The notes below the pieces were generated by a model. That model was not told where the DNA came from. It saw nothing but the letters and a program-made list of their open reading frames with translations, and ran no database searches. Shown here in pieces: positions 22,876-34,983 of a stretch of DNA of 64,000 bases. The DNA comes from Immersiella caudata (lineage: Eukaryota; Ascomycota; Sordariomycetes; Sordariales; Lasiosphaeriaceae): contig JAULSU010000004.1 of the NCBI GenBank assembly GCA_030512335.1, positions 4,402,001 through 4,466,000 of the forward strand, given 5' to 3'. The number at the start of each line of letters is the position of its first letter. Positions within the stretch are counted from its first letter, which is position 1. The translations under genes and the position numbers were made by a program.

Positions 22876-24467
22876 TGGAGTGACGAAAGCGATGCGACCG
22901 CCGATATCCGGCCATTTCGAGTACAGGTGTTGTTGGATGAATGACAACAAGCCTGATCTGCGGGCTGTTGATAATGGGAGGAGAATTGCCGACCGGTGTT
23001 ATCTGTTGCGTCCGAGTTTCGAAACCGATATTGAAAGAAACAATGCTGGGAGAGAGTTGTGCATCCGGCTGGCCTTATGTTTGGCGATGGCAATGCGACC
23101 GATAGACAATAGCACAGCCGAACTGTTTCCAGAACAACTTTGCTGGTGTTACCAAAGGCAAAAAGAAGAGTCCAACAACCTCGAGGTTTGTTGGCGGTGT
23201 CTCCCGTCTGGGACAACTTCGGTTGGTGGCCGCCCCAATCGTTGGTGGGATGAAGCAGGGACGAAAGAGCAGCTACGTTCAAACCAACGAAATTCAATAA
23301 CTACCTACCCACGACGAGTGCCGCTGTTGGCTATAGGGCCTTTCGGTGGACTGGCTTCTTATCGGCTCAAAACACAGGCAAACAGAGCTTGATAACACTG
23401 GACGGAAGGAGCGGAGGAGATTCTTCGGTGACATGGCTGGCAACCACATCCGAGACGAAGGTTTGGAGCATGGATGTGGGTTCCACGGTGAGTGAGTCTT
23501 AGCAAACATATCTCGGCATACCCTGTTTTACGATCTTTGTTCCTTTCCAACAGGATGGTTGCTTGGTGCATTGGAGAAACACGAGCTTCTTCGCTCTGCC
23601 GGCACAGAGTGTCCGATGTGTCCTCCAACGTTCCGCTCCAGTTTATCATAGTTCAACGAAATATGGTGGCTCTATGGTGCACTGCAGGTAAGGAACCTAT
23701 AGGTTACTTTGATTTCGTGGTGGCAGGTGAATGATCTTCTCCACAATGCGTCTAGGTATTTTGGGGTGAGATGCCCACACGTCGAAACACATGGATGCAA
23801 TGTCAGTCTTCGCAAGTTTCCGTTCTAGGATAAGACCTCGGCGGATACAAATGAAGAAGTCGTCAAGGTTCACAGATATCTAGGTAGGATAATGTATCTC
23901 ACTTGAGCCTCAAACAGTTCACGTTGCGACACATGTGAGCCAATCCCAGGCGCCCACACACCTTGCACCATCGGGTAGCTTTTGGTTCCTCCAAGTAGGT
24001 AGTAAAGATTAAGGCCGAAGCCAATTGTTTGGGTCATGGCAAGCGCTCACGTCACATACAAGGTTTACGTCAGACACCAAGACTCATGGCCCAAACATCA
24101 AAGGCACACCAAAACGTGCCGGGAATGCAACATGGGGAATTGAGGCTCATCGGTCACAGGGCGCCTGACATGTTCCACTTGTAAGACTAAAAATAACTGG
24201 GAGAGAGTCAAAAACATGGCGATCAGCCTTATTCCTCATCGGATGTATGATTTCCGGGGTGAGACAAGGTTGGGTCGTCATGGGTTGTCGGGAGGTGAGC
24301 TTGCTGCAGGGGATAGGGTTAGGGTTGCTTCATCTAAGGCGGTGAGAATCTACGCTGGCAGAAAGCGGCTAGATCGTCAGGAGCGGCAGTTCCCATTGCC
24401 GGGAATCTGTGCATCAACATCGACCCTGACGAGTTCCCTCAGTTCACCGACACGAGCTTCGAGCTCA
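22876..24467. other. Intergenic, no supported gene
   Basis: Region between two divergently transcribed genes. Short open frames occur on both strands, none with family features. An upstream first exon of the NLR-like gene could lie at its left edge. The plus frame of the She9 gene is open back to 24216 but is not needed for the protein. Confidence 0.45.
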
Positions 24468-25988
24468 ATGTCGCCCCACACAGCTCTGCGACTGGCTGTG
24501 CGCCCCCTACGAGGGGCGGCATTGCTCGACCAATTGCTCTCTGGCGCCCCGGCATCTTCGTCTGCGAGCCGAAGAGCTTTCTCCCAGCTTCCATTAAGCC
24601 GCACCCGCGCCGGCCCGCAACCTTTAACATGCTTCCGCTGCAGCATTCAAGCCCGCGCACGAATCCGGCTCTACTCAACAATCCCACCGTACCCACCTAT
24701 CGACGGGATTTCTCCGAAACCCTCTCCGACATCTGAGCCTCTCCGTGACGAGACCCAAGCTTCCCCTGCTCCGGCCGAGGAGGCCCAAATACTGAGCGGC
24801 TCCGAAACCGCGTCACAGCCTTCCCCGCAGCCTTCACCCGAGTCAACCTCCGAACCTACACCCAAATCCTCGCCTGCGCTGAAAGAACCTACACCCAAAA
24901 CATCTTCCTCAGCCGAACCCTCCGCCGAGCCGGTCCCCCCACTACCACCACCACCCCCCCGCCCCAAGCTCCAACTCCCCTCCTACCTCGAAGACCGCCG
25001 AAACAACCTCTCCGCCCGCTTCAGCACCTTCATGGATGACCTTCAAACCCGCATGCTCCACGCCACCCAAACCATCAACGACCTCACCGGCTACTCCGCT
25101 ATCGAGGCCATCAAACGCCGCAACACCGAGCTCGAAGCCGCCCACGCAGCTGCCCAAGAGCGCCTCCGTACCGCCCGCCACACCTACAAGGCCCTCACCT
25201 CCCATCGCGCCAGCACCCAGCGCGAGGTGACTACCCTCCTGGCGCGCAAGGACACTTGGAGCCCGCCTGACCTGGAGCGATTCACGACGCTGTATCGCGC
25301 GGACCATGAGCTCGAGGCGCAGGTGGCGAATGCGTCGGCGGAGTTGACTGAGGCGGAGGCAGATGAGTCGCGAGTGGGCGCGGAGTTGAACGCGGGGATA
25401 CTTAAGCGGTATCACGAGGAGCAAATCTGGAGCGATGGTATCAGACGGCAGTCGACGTGGGGAACGTGGGGCCTGATGGGTGTGAACGTGTTGTTGTTCT
25501 TGGTGCTGCAATTCGTTGCGGAGCCATGGCGCCGCGCGAGGCTCGTTAAGGGCGTGGCGGAGAGGGAGCAGGCCGTTATGGATGAGGTGCGCCGCGAGCT
25601 GGGGGAGGTGAAGGCTGCACTGGAGGCTAGTAGCCTTAGGGAGCAGGAGAGGGCCAGGGCTGCTGAGATGGCGGCTTCAGCTTCAGCCGCCAGGGTCGCG
25701 GCTCTCGCGGAGGAATGCGAGGTTGTTCCGCCAGCAGAAGAGGAGTCACACATTGAAGAGCCAGTCCTAGAGCCAACAATAGGGGCTATGGACGAGTTGC
25801 TCGCGCGCCCTTGGCAGCAAGCCGTTTCAGACCCTGAGCTGATCAAGGCTGCTGCCAGAGACCTGGTCAGCGACAGGAGGATAGACTTGCGAATGCGGGA
25901 TGTATGCTTCATCGCGCTGCAGGGCGCCGCAGCAGGAGCTGCCTTGGTAGGGAGTCTCGTGTTTGCCTTCCTGCGCGAGAGCAGGTAG
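24468..25988 (+). CDS. Mitochondrial inner-membrane protein She9/Mdm33 family
   Basis: An intronless gene of about 506 residues from the ATG at 24468. It starts with an Arg/Ser/Ala-rich mitochondrial presequence (MSPHTALRLAVRPLRGAALL ... FSQLPLSRTRAGP). A long Pro/Ser/Glu linker follows, then the She9 core: the opening LEDRRNNLSARFSTFMDDL, a coiled coil with INDLTGYSAIEAIKRRN, and a transmembrane helix GLMGVNVLLFLVLQFV followed by EPWRR. A second coiled coil comes next, and a hydrophobic C-terminal segment (GAAAGAALVGSLVFAFL). In yeast Mdm33 sits in the inner membrane with its coiled coils in the matrix and affects inner-membrane fission and lipid metabolism. I chose 24468 over the longer frame from 24216 because the presequence starts there and the upstream codons look non-coding. 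Confidence 0.88.
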   Translation: MSPHTALRLAVRPLRGAALLDQLLSGAPASSSASRRAFSQLPLSRTRAGPQPLTCFRCSIQARARIRLYSTIPPYPPIDGISPKPSPTSEPLRDETQASPAPAEEAQILSGSETASQPSPQPSPESTSEPTPKSSPALKEPTPKTSSSAEPSAEPVPPLPPPPPRPKLQLPSYLEDRRNNLSARFSTFMDDLQTRMLHATQTINDLTGYSAIEAIKRRNTELEAAHAAAQERLRTARHTYKALTSHRASTQREVTTLLARKDTWSPPDLERFTTLYRADHELEAQVANASAELTEAEADESRVGAELNAGILKRYHEEQIWSDGIRRQSTWGTWGLMGVNVLLFLVLQFVAEPWRRARLVKGVAEREQAVMDEVRRELGEVKAALEASSLREQERARAAEMAASASAARVAALAEECEVVPPAEEESHIEEPVLEPTIGAMDELLARPWQQAVSDPELIKAAARDLVSDRRIDLRMRDVCFIALQGAAAGAALVGSLVFAFLRESR

Positions 25989-26813
25989 CCTTTGCTTCTC
26001 CCCGCCTTGTCTCGACCCTGGATCATATGCTGTACATACTGTTACCCTACCTTACATATTCACTACAAGAGTAGAAACCAGGCACCTCGCCGCTGTACAA
26101 TACCACGCTTTCTCTTTATCGGAGAGGAGGCAATATCCGAAGACAAGACTTCAAAATTAGATGGCCGTCTATTGAAACCATTGGAAAGGGGAGCAAGAAA
26201 AAGATCCAGTTCCAAAATGAATGGTATCTCTCTTCTTAATCTCCAGCCTTTGTTTTTCTCTTTAAAAAGAAAGCGCTACAGACATCTGTCTTGAGAGGAG
26301 GGAGAAAAGGGGCTTAGGTGAGCGAGGTGGGTGCCCCCCTCCTTTTGAGCGTCTCGACACAACCGTCAACAGCCCACACCATCAAACGAGAGGCTCCCTC
26401 GCGGGAATTCCTTTTTCATTGCCAACTGGCTAGTTTCCAGTCTACCCCTCAATCACCCTCCAACCTCCGTCCTGATTTCAAATCGCGGGGCATGGTCTTC
26501 ATTCATCGTTGTCTTCCTCCACCCACTTATTTTAACCCCTCCCTTCATTAATGCCACATCGCTATCTGTGAAACGTCTGGGTATAAACTGGAAAGACCGT
26601 GTGCAAAGGGTATCTCGACAAGCAGCCCCCGGGATATTGAATGGGGCCGTCTGGGAGAGCAAATGTTGGCCAGCGAGGGCTGGTACAGGCGCAAGTTGAA
26701 GCCCGGAGTACTTTCCAACGGGGCTAGGTGCATCTCCCGAGCAAGTGACTCGCCCCCGCATGGGCTGCGCAGCATACCGCTGTCTCCAAGAAGGCCGCCG
26801 GTTACTGATCGCT
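25989..26813. other. 3' spacer between convergent She9 and PKC genes
   Basis: The two genes end toward each other here, so this holds both 3' untranslated regions. No open frame of note. Confidence 0.5.
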
Positions 26814-29800
26814 CTATTCAAAGTCTGCCGCATACGAGAAACCACGGAATTCTTCTTGCATGGCTTGCGAAAGGACTGGGAAAATGTCAGTTCATATCCG
26901 GTTCGTTGTAACGAAACCCACATACCTGACTGCACCGGGGTAAGAACCGGAGTGACGCTTGTGAACTCGCTATCGAAATTACTGGTATCGGTGGCACTCT
27001 TAATTTGGGGCAGGAACGGCGGAGCCACTCTCTTGTGATAAATGTCGTCCCAGTTGGTAGTCCGGAAGAAGGGCTGCGACATAATCTCCTGGGCGTCCGT
27101 CGGTCCGCTTCCCAGGCGCTGATCCGGTTCCCTGGTGAGAAGTTTCTGCAAGATGGAGACGCTGTCACGGGGCATGTGAATGGGGTAAAGGGGCTCGTCG
27201 GCGAGAATGGCGTCGTAGATTTCGTCCTCGTCTTCGCCACGGAAGGGAGATTGCTGGAGGAGCATCTGGTAGATGAGAACGCCAAAGGCCCACCAGTCGA
27301 CTGCGCGACCATACTTCTTGTCGAGGAGAATCTACATGGAGGGGGTCAGAGCTGCTCGTGTCATTCTAGGGAATAGTTACGAACCTCGGGAGCCATGAAT
27401 TCAGGGGTACCGCAGAACGTGCTCGTTGTGGAGCCGTACCACATATCCTCTTTGCAAAGACCATAGTCGGCGATCTTGATGTGTCCATCAAGAGTCAAGA
27501 GAATGTTGTCAAGCTTGAGATCACGGTAGATGACTCCGTTTTCATGGAAATACTTGAGTGCCAGGCACACCTCAGCAGCATAGAATCTGTCTTGGCGTTA
27601 GCATCGGATTGGGGTAAAGATGTAGCAGGATACTCACTGTGCGCGCTTGGTGCCAAACTGGCCGCGCTGGATGTGCAGCATCAAATCGCCACCGCTAATG
27701 TACTCCATCACAAAGTACACTCGTGTCTCGGTCTGGAAGCAAGCGTGGAGGTTGGTCAAGAATGGGTGTCGCTCGCGGTTGGCGATGAGGAAGACCCGCT
27801 TCTCAGACCGGATGCTTTCCACCTCGTCGTTTTCTATGATGAATTCCTTCTTAAGCACTTTGATGGCGTACAATTTCCGGCTCCTCTTGGTCTCGGCCAA
27901 CATGACCTTTCCGAAGTTACCTTTGCCAAGCACAGCCAAGAAGTTGAAGTGATCGAGACTGATCTTTTGGCCTGTTCCTGGATCAGTCGCTGATGGCAAG
28001 GGCTTCTTTGTTGGCACTGGTATTCCTGAAGTAGGCTGTAGCTGCTGTTCTACAGCCATAGGCATGGGCTGGGGCTTCGGTGAAATTTGCTGCGGTTGCT
28101 GCTGGTACATTTGATGCTGAGGGGCCTGCTGCTGCTGCTGCTGCTGCTGACTGGGTCGGGCCTGTTGGGGTTGCTGCTGCTGCTGCTGGACCTGGGGTTG
28201 GTTGGGATATGCGCCGATGTTGGCATAGTCTGCAGGGTTATACTTCCGTTGCTGCTGCTGCTGCTGTCCATATTGTCCCTGGGCGCCGGGCCCGCCGTAC
28301 AGATCTTCATCGTGCTGGTCTGGCCGTCCATATCCACCAGGAGAGCCGTAGTGACTGGGGCCGAAGTCGGGGATCGGACCGCCCATTTGTTGTTGCTGCT
28401 GCACGGTAGGTTTCGACGCCATTGCTGCGGCTGCAGCTGCCGATGCCGTGGTTGACGTGGACATCCTCTCAGAGCCCGGGGTTCGCAGCGGCGTAGTTTG
28501 GCTGTACATGAGTTTTGCAGCCTCAGTGGCCTCCGGAGAAGCAATGGATGGAGTGTACGAGCTTGTGCTGTGCGGTTGGCTCCCCTGGCTGCTCATGGAG
28601 GGATTTTTGCCCCCCGGCCTTAGCGTTTTGTCGGCCATTGGCGACGACACTCTGTTCTTCTTCTGACTTCGGATGCCCTCCAGAATCTTGTTTGCCACGG
28701 CCATGGGCATGCCGCAAAAGTCAGGAACGAGATGGACGCACTGGGCGTGAGCTGTGAGAGCGCACTCTGTACATCTCCTCGAGTTCTTTTTCGAACCAAT
28801 TGGCAGCATGTAACCACAGTGGCAGCACCAGTTTGCCGTGAGGTTCGAGAAAGGCTGGAAACGATGGGGAATCCGGTGGTTGATCTTCTCTTCTTCGGGG
28901 TCGGTCTCGGCGTTGCTCTTGCTGATACACTTCGTAACCACATTGGTATAGCATTTGGTATGGCAGGTGTACTTGCAATCCTCGCACTGCATGCCTGACG
29001 AGTACTTGAGGAACTCGCCGCACAGGGCGCAGCGCATGATGTTGTAGAATGGGCGCTCGACGAATTTGTGCCCATACATTTCGTGGACCATCTCCTTTTT
29101 TGCACGCACAGCGCCCTTTCTGTTGAGACCGCCGTCCCCTTGCCCAGGGATCCTGTTTTCCTTTACGAAATTGAGGCTCAGGTGTATCTGCCCGGCAGGC
29201 TCCAGGGCGAACCAGGTGTCGATCGGGGTCTGGATCGGGGCGTGGTGTTGCGGGGGCGGGGGACCATGAGGGCTATACATCGTATTCTGGGATTGTCCGC
29301 CCGGTGATGTTGGTGGTGCTGCAAACTGTGGCGCCTGCGCCCCCATCGGAAACTGTCCAGGGGGCACTCGCGAGTTGGACGGGCTGGAGCCTAGTCGGTC
29401 CGCAGATACCCATCCTGCAGCGTTATTGTCGGCTTCAATCTTCTTGCGACGGAGCTCCTCAGCGATGTCAGAGATCCGGAGCCAGATTAGGCCGATAGGG
29501 ACGGCATGTTCGCCGGGCTTGTCGTAGACGGTAAGCTCGACCTCGTTCGCCTTGTCGACCACAATTGTGTGATACTCCGAATCCCACCTGTCGTTTCTCG
29601 AAGCTTTTGTCCTCGCCACGACGTTGTCTTCAACCTTTACGGCGACAAACGTCTCGGGAGTACGGGCAAAACGACCCAATGGGGCATGATCCGTATCTTG
29701 GATGGCCTGGATGCGGATGGCAAGCTGGCCGGTAAGGGGTTTCCTCAAGTTCGGCATGTTGATACTATCATCTACGGCATAACTGTCAGCCGCCTGGAAA

Positions 29801-30629
29801 CGAATAGGGCGAGCAGCAGCGATACATACCATCCGTCGAGTCAACGTCCATGTCGATATGCAGTTCCTCGTACCTCTTCAGCGCTTGCTTGAGCAGCACG
29901 ATCTTCTGCTTGCTCTCCACACGTCGTGCTGAGGCGTCAGCCTTGCTCTTCTTGTCGCCCTCCATCTGGTAGAGCTGAACCATCTTTTCGATGCCCTTTA
30001 AATACTGCTCTTCTACGTTCAGTTTAAACTGGATCTGCGACAACATCAACTGAATCTTCGGCCCGAGGTAGGGCGTATCATATTTGATGAGATCTACAAT
30101 CGAGCGTTGTCAGCAAACCGGATCGGCCTCCCATCTCAGGGGTCACGCGAGAAACCGTACCGAGCTTGGAGAAGTTGGGGCGGGCCTTCGGGATGGCGGA
30201 CTGGGGCGGTTGTCCGGCAAAGGGGCCATGGGAGGGCATCATGTCGCCAGGTGCGCCTCCGTGGCTACCGTATCCGTCCGAATATCCGCCATAGCCTCCG
30301 TATGACCCCCCACGGTCGTCTTTCGGTGGTGGCGCGGGCGGGCCCATGGAGCCGTCGCCGTGCATATCGGAGCTCCTGAAAGAGCCCGCGGCGGTCGAAC
30401 CCCCTAGAGACATGTTGTCCATGCCATGGCCCATCCTCCTCATCTGCAGCTCGGCCATGCGCTGCTCGAAGAACTCGAGATTCCTTCGACCCTCGCGCAT
30501 CTGCGCGTCGAGTTTGGAGCGGACGAGCTCATTGCCAGTCTGCTGGCGCATGAGATTGGCGGCATTGATTAGAGCCTTTTCGCGCTCGATCTTTTTGTTG
30601 ATGTCCTGGATCTTCTCCTCGTCGTTCAT
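26814..30629 (-). CDS. PKC1: Protein kinase C (fungal Pkc1 type)
   Basis: Six exons on the minus strand: 30629-30161, 30093-29830, 29771-27638, 27586-27385, 27331-26926, 26875-26814. The phases agree and give about 1,178 residues, typical of fungal Pkc1. In order: an HR1 coiled coil at the N-terminus (MNDEEKIQDINKKIEREKAL), a second HR1 at about 157-240, a C2-like domain (about 255-360), and two C1 zinc fingers (about 478-600, with regular His/Cys spacing). A long Gln/Pro-rich linker follows, then a kinase domain from about 854: GKGNFGKV, AIKVLKK, VIYRDLKLDNILL, ADYGLCKEDMWYG and the activation loop TSTFCGTPEFMAPE. The tail ends FRGFSYAADFE. DYG replaces DFG, as in other fungal Pkc1 proteins. 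It is the Rho1 effector that drives the cell-wall-integrity MAP kinase cascade. The exon 4 donor is GTTCGT, non-standard. Confidence 0.95.
28087..28265 (+). repeat. CTG/CAG triplet tracts encoding polyglutamine in the PKC linker
   Basis: Several short CTG runs on the plus strand (for example 28126-28149 and near 28177 and 28250) read as Gln runs in the minus-strand PKC frame, between the C1 fingers and the kinase domain. Confidence 0.85.
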
Positions 30630-32952
30630 GGCGGCGGTGGTGGGACTGCGCGGCGGGCGCGCAGCGAGGGCTAAGGATGCACAAAATAGGGTTGATTGCG
30701 GGGGTTGTTGAGTGGTCGGGCGGGAGGGTGCCGACTCCCTGAGGTAAGAGCTGCTTCGCGAGCCCGGGGCTGCGATCCAAATCTATGTATTTGCGCGGAG
30801 GGAAGCTGGGTGCGAGGAGGAGAGGGAGGTGGTGGTGCGAGTCGCAGATGTCGTCAGTGACGAATTATGGCGGGGTTTTGTGTTTCGCATTTGCAGTGCC
30901 CTTTTGTTGCGATTTTGGGCCGCGGGCGGTGCCTTGCTCCTCTTTCTAGGTAGTGGCAGGGGTGCCTAGATCAAGAGGAGGGGACGTGGAGGGGCTCCTC
31001 ATGCTGCCTCTTCCAGGACTCGGCTCACAAATTCTCACTGTTCCCGGCTTTTTTTTTTTTTGCTGGGACGAACGAACCGGGAAGGCGACGGGACACGAGA
31101 GGCGAGAGGACGGTAGACGAAAATTCCATTCCCCCGCCGACCTGTTGGCCTTTAAGTCTCGCCTCCGTGCACCCTCATAAGCTTTCAGCCGCCTCCCGTC
31201 GTCGGGCCAGTGTGGCTCCGGTCAGCTAAACTACACACTGTTTTTGACTGCAACTTCCATCTGCGAGGAGGATGCTCGGGACTGATTTCTCCCTCCAGCT
31301 GCAGCCCAGACAGGCCGCAGCCTCTCCAGGGATAGCTAGCTGTGCGGGGGTCCTCAGCCTGCAGTCTCAGCCAGACCGCGAATGATATCTGACTGACAAC
31401 ACCGCCTTTGTTCACACTTTGTTTGTATGACGAACTCCATGCTGCCCAGCCGGTGAATCAACTTGTTGCTATCACGCACCTGCGGGAGGCCTTTGGCAGT
31501 GGCGCCTTCCCGTCTATTCCGTCGGGTGCTCCACATAAAGTCCTCAGCTGCCCGAAACCCCAAATTGCAGTAGGCAATTCACGATAAGGAGGCGGGCCGA
31601 TTTGCGGGTGATGGTCAATGGGATGGAGATGGACCATCGGGACTCCCGTCGCTTTGAGGGCTGCGTGCTCTTCCCGTTGGGCGCTGACTCTCCTCTGGAC
31701 CCACGAGTGAGCAGTTCCCGAATGGAATGCTGACGGACAGACACAAGGTGGTTGGGCATCCGCCACTGGGGGAAGCGTCGGGCGTGAGGACGAGTCTGCT
31801 CCGGTGCTCCAGTAGGACTAGCTGCCCGGTCCGTAGGACTTTGGTGAGATCTCGCGCTCGCAAACAGGGCCGCCTATCAGCGGGGTTGATGTTACCTGCG
31901 CCTCGTTGGACAAGATGCGAGACCGGCAGCGGGGAATGAGGGGTGGTCCACTTGAGGGTGCCGCTGAGTATGATTGGCCAAAGGCTCACACCATGACGTT
32001 ATCTTATCGGGCAGCTTCAAAGATTCCCTCGATGCATCCTTCAGCTGTTTCGCAATGCCTCAAAAGGAAGCTCTACCACTACTAAGATGAACGATCCCTG
32101 ACTTAGAGGCTCAGCTGTCAGATGTTGCTCCCGCCAACCATGGTACTCTGCGTAGTCAGTCGTATTCTGGGAGCAGTCCGAGGTCAGCTTCAACAGGAGA
32201 CTGTTGCATTTCTTTCATTGTGATCTCAAAACACATCGGTTCTTGCAGACTCCTTCGAACACCGCGCATTAAAGGCTGGCAGTCAAATCAAAGAGCCGGG
32301 TCGATGGTTAGTGGGTTGAACTAGTTATTTGGAAGCGGTTTCGAAACCGCCGTCTTCCCAAAGCACCCGACCTCGCCCCATGCGCTCGACAACTCCTCCT
32401 GTTTTGTGATCATAAGGAAACTCGCCGAAGCTAAGAGATGAACACCTTGAAACAGGCAAAGTCTCTGTCTCAGGTCAACGCTGGTGCTACAAATCGGAAC
32501 GTCCGTCCTACGAGTGAATTTGTTAGCCAGGGCGTGCGGACAACGCCCTAGACGCCCTAGACGCCGCCGTTGGATCTACCGGGCAGTACCGTTGAGCCCA
32601 TTGAACAAGCTTCGCGCTAGGAGGATGACGTAGAATCAAGTTGCTCAACTGACGGTGTCTTCCCATGTGGATAACATTGTTATTACCATTTTCGTACCGA
32701 GTCGATCAGCAGGGGCGCCAAACGGTGATGTGCCGCGCGTTGCAAGCCTGACTTAGATGAGCTCATCTATCAGAAACACAGATGGACCTGTTGTTTGGAC
32801 CTAGATGCGTACTCATATTTAAAGTAAATTCCGTTTCAGGGGTAACCTGATGGCACGATAATAGCTCTAATGTAGAGGAAACACGGTGTAAGTAACCTGC
32901 CGCAAAACTCCCATATAACACCTTCCCAGGTACGGTACATGCGGCCGTACAA
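30630..32952. other. Long gene-free region
   Basis: 2.3 kb between the PKC start and the end of the acyl-CoA dehydrogenase gene. The first 500 bp are GC-rich with a T run near 31050 and should contain the PKC promoter and leader. Beyond that, open frames of up to 124 codons on the minus strand (31458-31989) shadow one another and show no family features. I see no RNA gene or transposon. Confidence 0.45.
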
Positions 32953-34396
32953 TTACACGCTGTATTCCTTCTGCAACATCTTCGCAATGGTGTTGAGCCT
33001 TTGAAACTGGTTAGCTAGAGCTCCAGGCGTGTGGAATATGGTGCAAACTTACTGGATGTTGCTGGTGCCCTCGTAAATGGCGCCGATCTTGCTGTCGCGC
33101 CAGAACTTCTCCGCAAGTCCCTCGCGCACGAAGCCCATGCCACCCATCCATTCAACAGCCAAGCCACTGACGCGGCCAGCAACCTGAGAAGCATAGAGCT
33201 TAGCCATGGCAGCGTCCATGACGAAGTCCTCGCCAGCCTCCTTCTTGCGGGCCGCGTTGTAGACGAGAGCCCTAGCAGCCGCAATCTCCGTGTAGGACTG
33301 CGCAATCTGGTGCTGCATGCCCTGGAACTCACCGACCAGCTTACCAAACTGCTTGCGGTCGTTCCAAACGTACTTGACGGCGTTCTCCCAGGCACCGAGA
33401 GCCAATCCCGTCATCTGCGCAGCAATACCAATACGACCCTCATTCAGCAGCCCGATGGCGTACTTGTAACCCTGGCCCTTCTCTCCGAGGAGGTTCTCCT
33501 TGGGTACCAGGACGTCATCAAAGTTGAGCACGCACGTGCTGCTGGCCTTGATACCCAGCTTCTTCTCCTTCTTGGCGATGCTGAAGCCCTTCATGCCCTT
33601 GTCGACGATGAAGGCAGTAATGCCACGGTGACCCGCCTCTGGGTTGACGTTGGCAAACACGATGAAGAACTCTGCCTCCATGCTGTTGGTGATCCACATT
33701 TTGCTACCGTTGATGACATACCCGTCGGCGGTCTCAGTGGCCTTGGTTTTGAGTGCGAAAGCGTCTGATCCGCTTACGGGCTCCGACAGACAGAAGGAAC
33801 CAACGGTGTTGGTGGCCAACTTTGGGAGATACTTCTTCTTCAGCGCTGAGCTGCCCCACTTGACGACGGCCGTGTTGACGAGGGTGTTGTGGACGTCGAC
33901 CATGACAGAGACGGACGGGTCAACGCGCGCCAGCTCCTCGATGCCCACGATGGCAGCAGTGAAGTTCATGCCCGCGCCGCCATACTCCTCCGGAATCTCC
34001 ACGCCCATCAGGCCCTGCTCGAAGAGCTGCTCCACTATTGTCGGGTCCATCTGCTCGGCCTCGTCCATGTCGCGGACCTTGGGAAGGATAACATCATTTG
34101 CAAACTTGCGGACAGTCTCGGCCATGGCGGTCTCGATCTCGGAGTAGTGGGTGATCGGCGTGGGCGGCATGTCGGCCAGATCGCGCCGGGGGGCGGTTGT
34201 GGAAAGGGGGCGAGCGCTACACGACCAGCACCGTCAGGATGCACTATCGTGGACGCAACTCACAGGATACTTACCCCTGAACGGCGGCAGCAGCCCTCGG
34301 CGCCCTGCTGCTACATATCCTCGGCGTCGAAGATGCGGACACCACTATCTGGCTTCTTCGCACCGCCGGGCGCAATGCTCTGGTGAATGACCTCAT
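32953..34396 (-). CDS. Mitochondrial short/branched-chain acyl-CoA dehydrogenase
   Basis: Three exons on the minus strand: 34396-34275, 34216-33053, 32998-32953, giving about 443 residues. It oxidises acyl-CoA to 2-enoyl-CoA with FAD, passing electrons to ETF, in the mitochondrial matrix. Exon 1 encodes an Arg/Ser-rich presequence (MRSFTRALRPAVRRSQ), ending near RPLSTTAP. The mature part has IPEEYGGAGMNF, the acyl-CoA dehydrogenase signature CLSEPVSGSDAFALKT, WITNSMEAEFF, the FAD-binding region with RKQFGKLVGEFQGMQHQ, and the C-terminal catalytic motif IYEGTSNIQLNTIAK, whose Glu is the base in the ACADS/ACADSB group. The last exon (QLNTIAKMLQKEYSV) is recovered only across the 54 nt intron. 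It most resembles ACADSB-type enzymes of isoleucine/branched-chain catabolism; substrate range cannot be read from sequence alone. It is divergent from the uS12m gene, about 590 bp away. Confidence 0.93.
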
Positions 34397-34983
34397 CCTG
34401 GAAGCCGCGAAGGGGGAAACGTGGGGAAACAGGGAACAGAGTTCAAGGCTGGGTTCAAGGAACAATTGAGCCAATCAAGGTTTCCAAAGGCAAAACGCGA
34501 CAGCCCTTCCACGAAAGAAGCAAGAGAACACTTTGTTGTTCAAAGATCCTAGATCCGATTAACGGGGACGAGGGAGACAAAAATAAAGGGCCGGGAGAAC
34601 TCGAACATGTCCGAGTAAGGAAATGAACGGCCCAAGGGATGCGCAGGCACGGTGTCTGGAGTCGCAGACCGCGCGCTTGCCGAGGTACGAACCCACGCAA
34701 GCTTTCGACGGGCAGACGAAGCTGCGACAAAGCGTCGCGCCACTGGAGGCAGCGCTGGGCCAGTTTCCAGGGTCGATGCAATACGAGGTGCACCGTGTGA
34801 CTGGATTGTGTAGGCCGACAATTGCCGAAGCTGACCTTAGCTTCATGGTGAGCCTCCACGTGCGGTATCACATGACTTACGCCGTGACCCGCCAAAAAGT
34901 TGCAAGCTGAATTGAAGACCCGCTGCTTCGCGATCGCTAGACGAAGGTAAATCAGCGAGATTGTCGCGCGCCAGCAACACACC
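34397..34983. other. Bidirectional promoter region
   Basis: 587 bp between two divergently transcribed nuclear genes for mitochondrial proteins, so it probably holds both promoters. No gene of its own. Confidence 0.5.

Noticed and set aside
22876..23297. 141-codon minus-strand frame upstream of the NLR-like gene, considered as its first exon
   Set aside because: Different frame, no domain resemblance, and no convincing splice to 22875.
24313..24327. GGGATAGGGTTAGGGTT, resembling telomere repeats
   Set aside because: Only about two units, internal, and flanked by ordinary sequence; no sign of a telomere or interstitial array.
24216..24467. Upstream extension of the She9 frame
   Set aside because: The mitochondrial presequence starts cleanly at 24468 and the upstream codons look non-coding.
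33031..33768. 245-codon plus-strand frame opposite the acyl-CoA dehydrogenase
   Set aside because: Antisense shadow of a strongly conserved enzyme gene.
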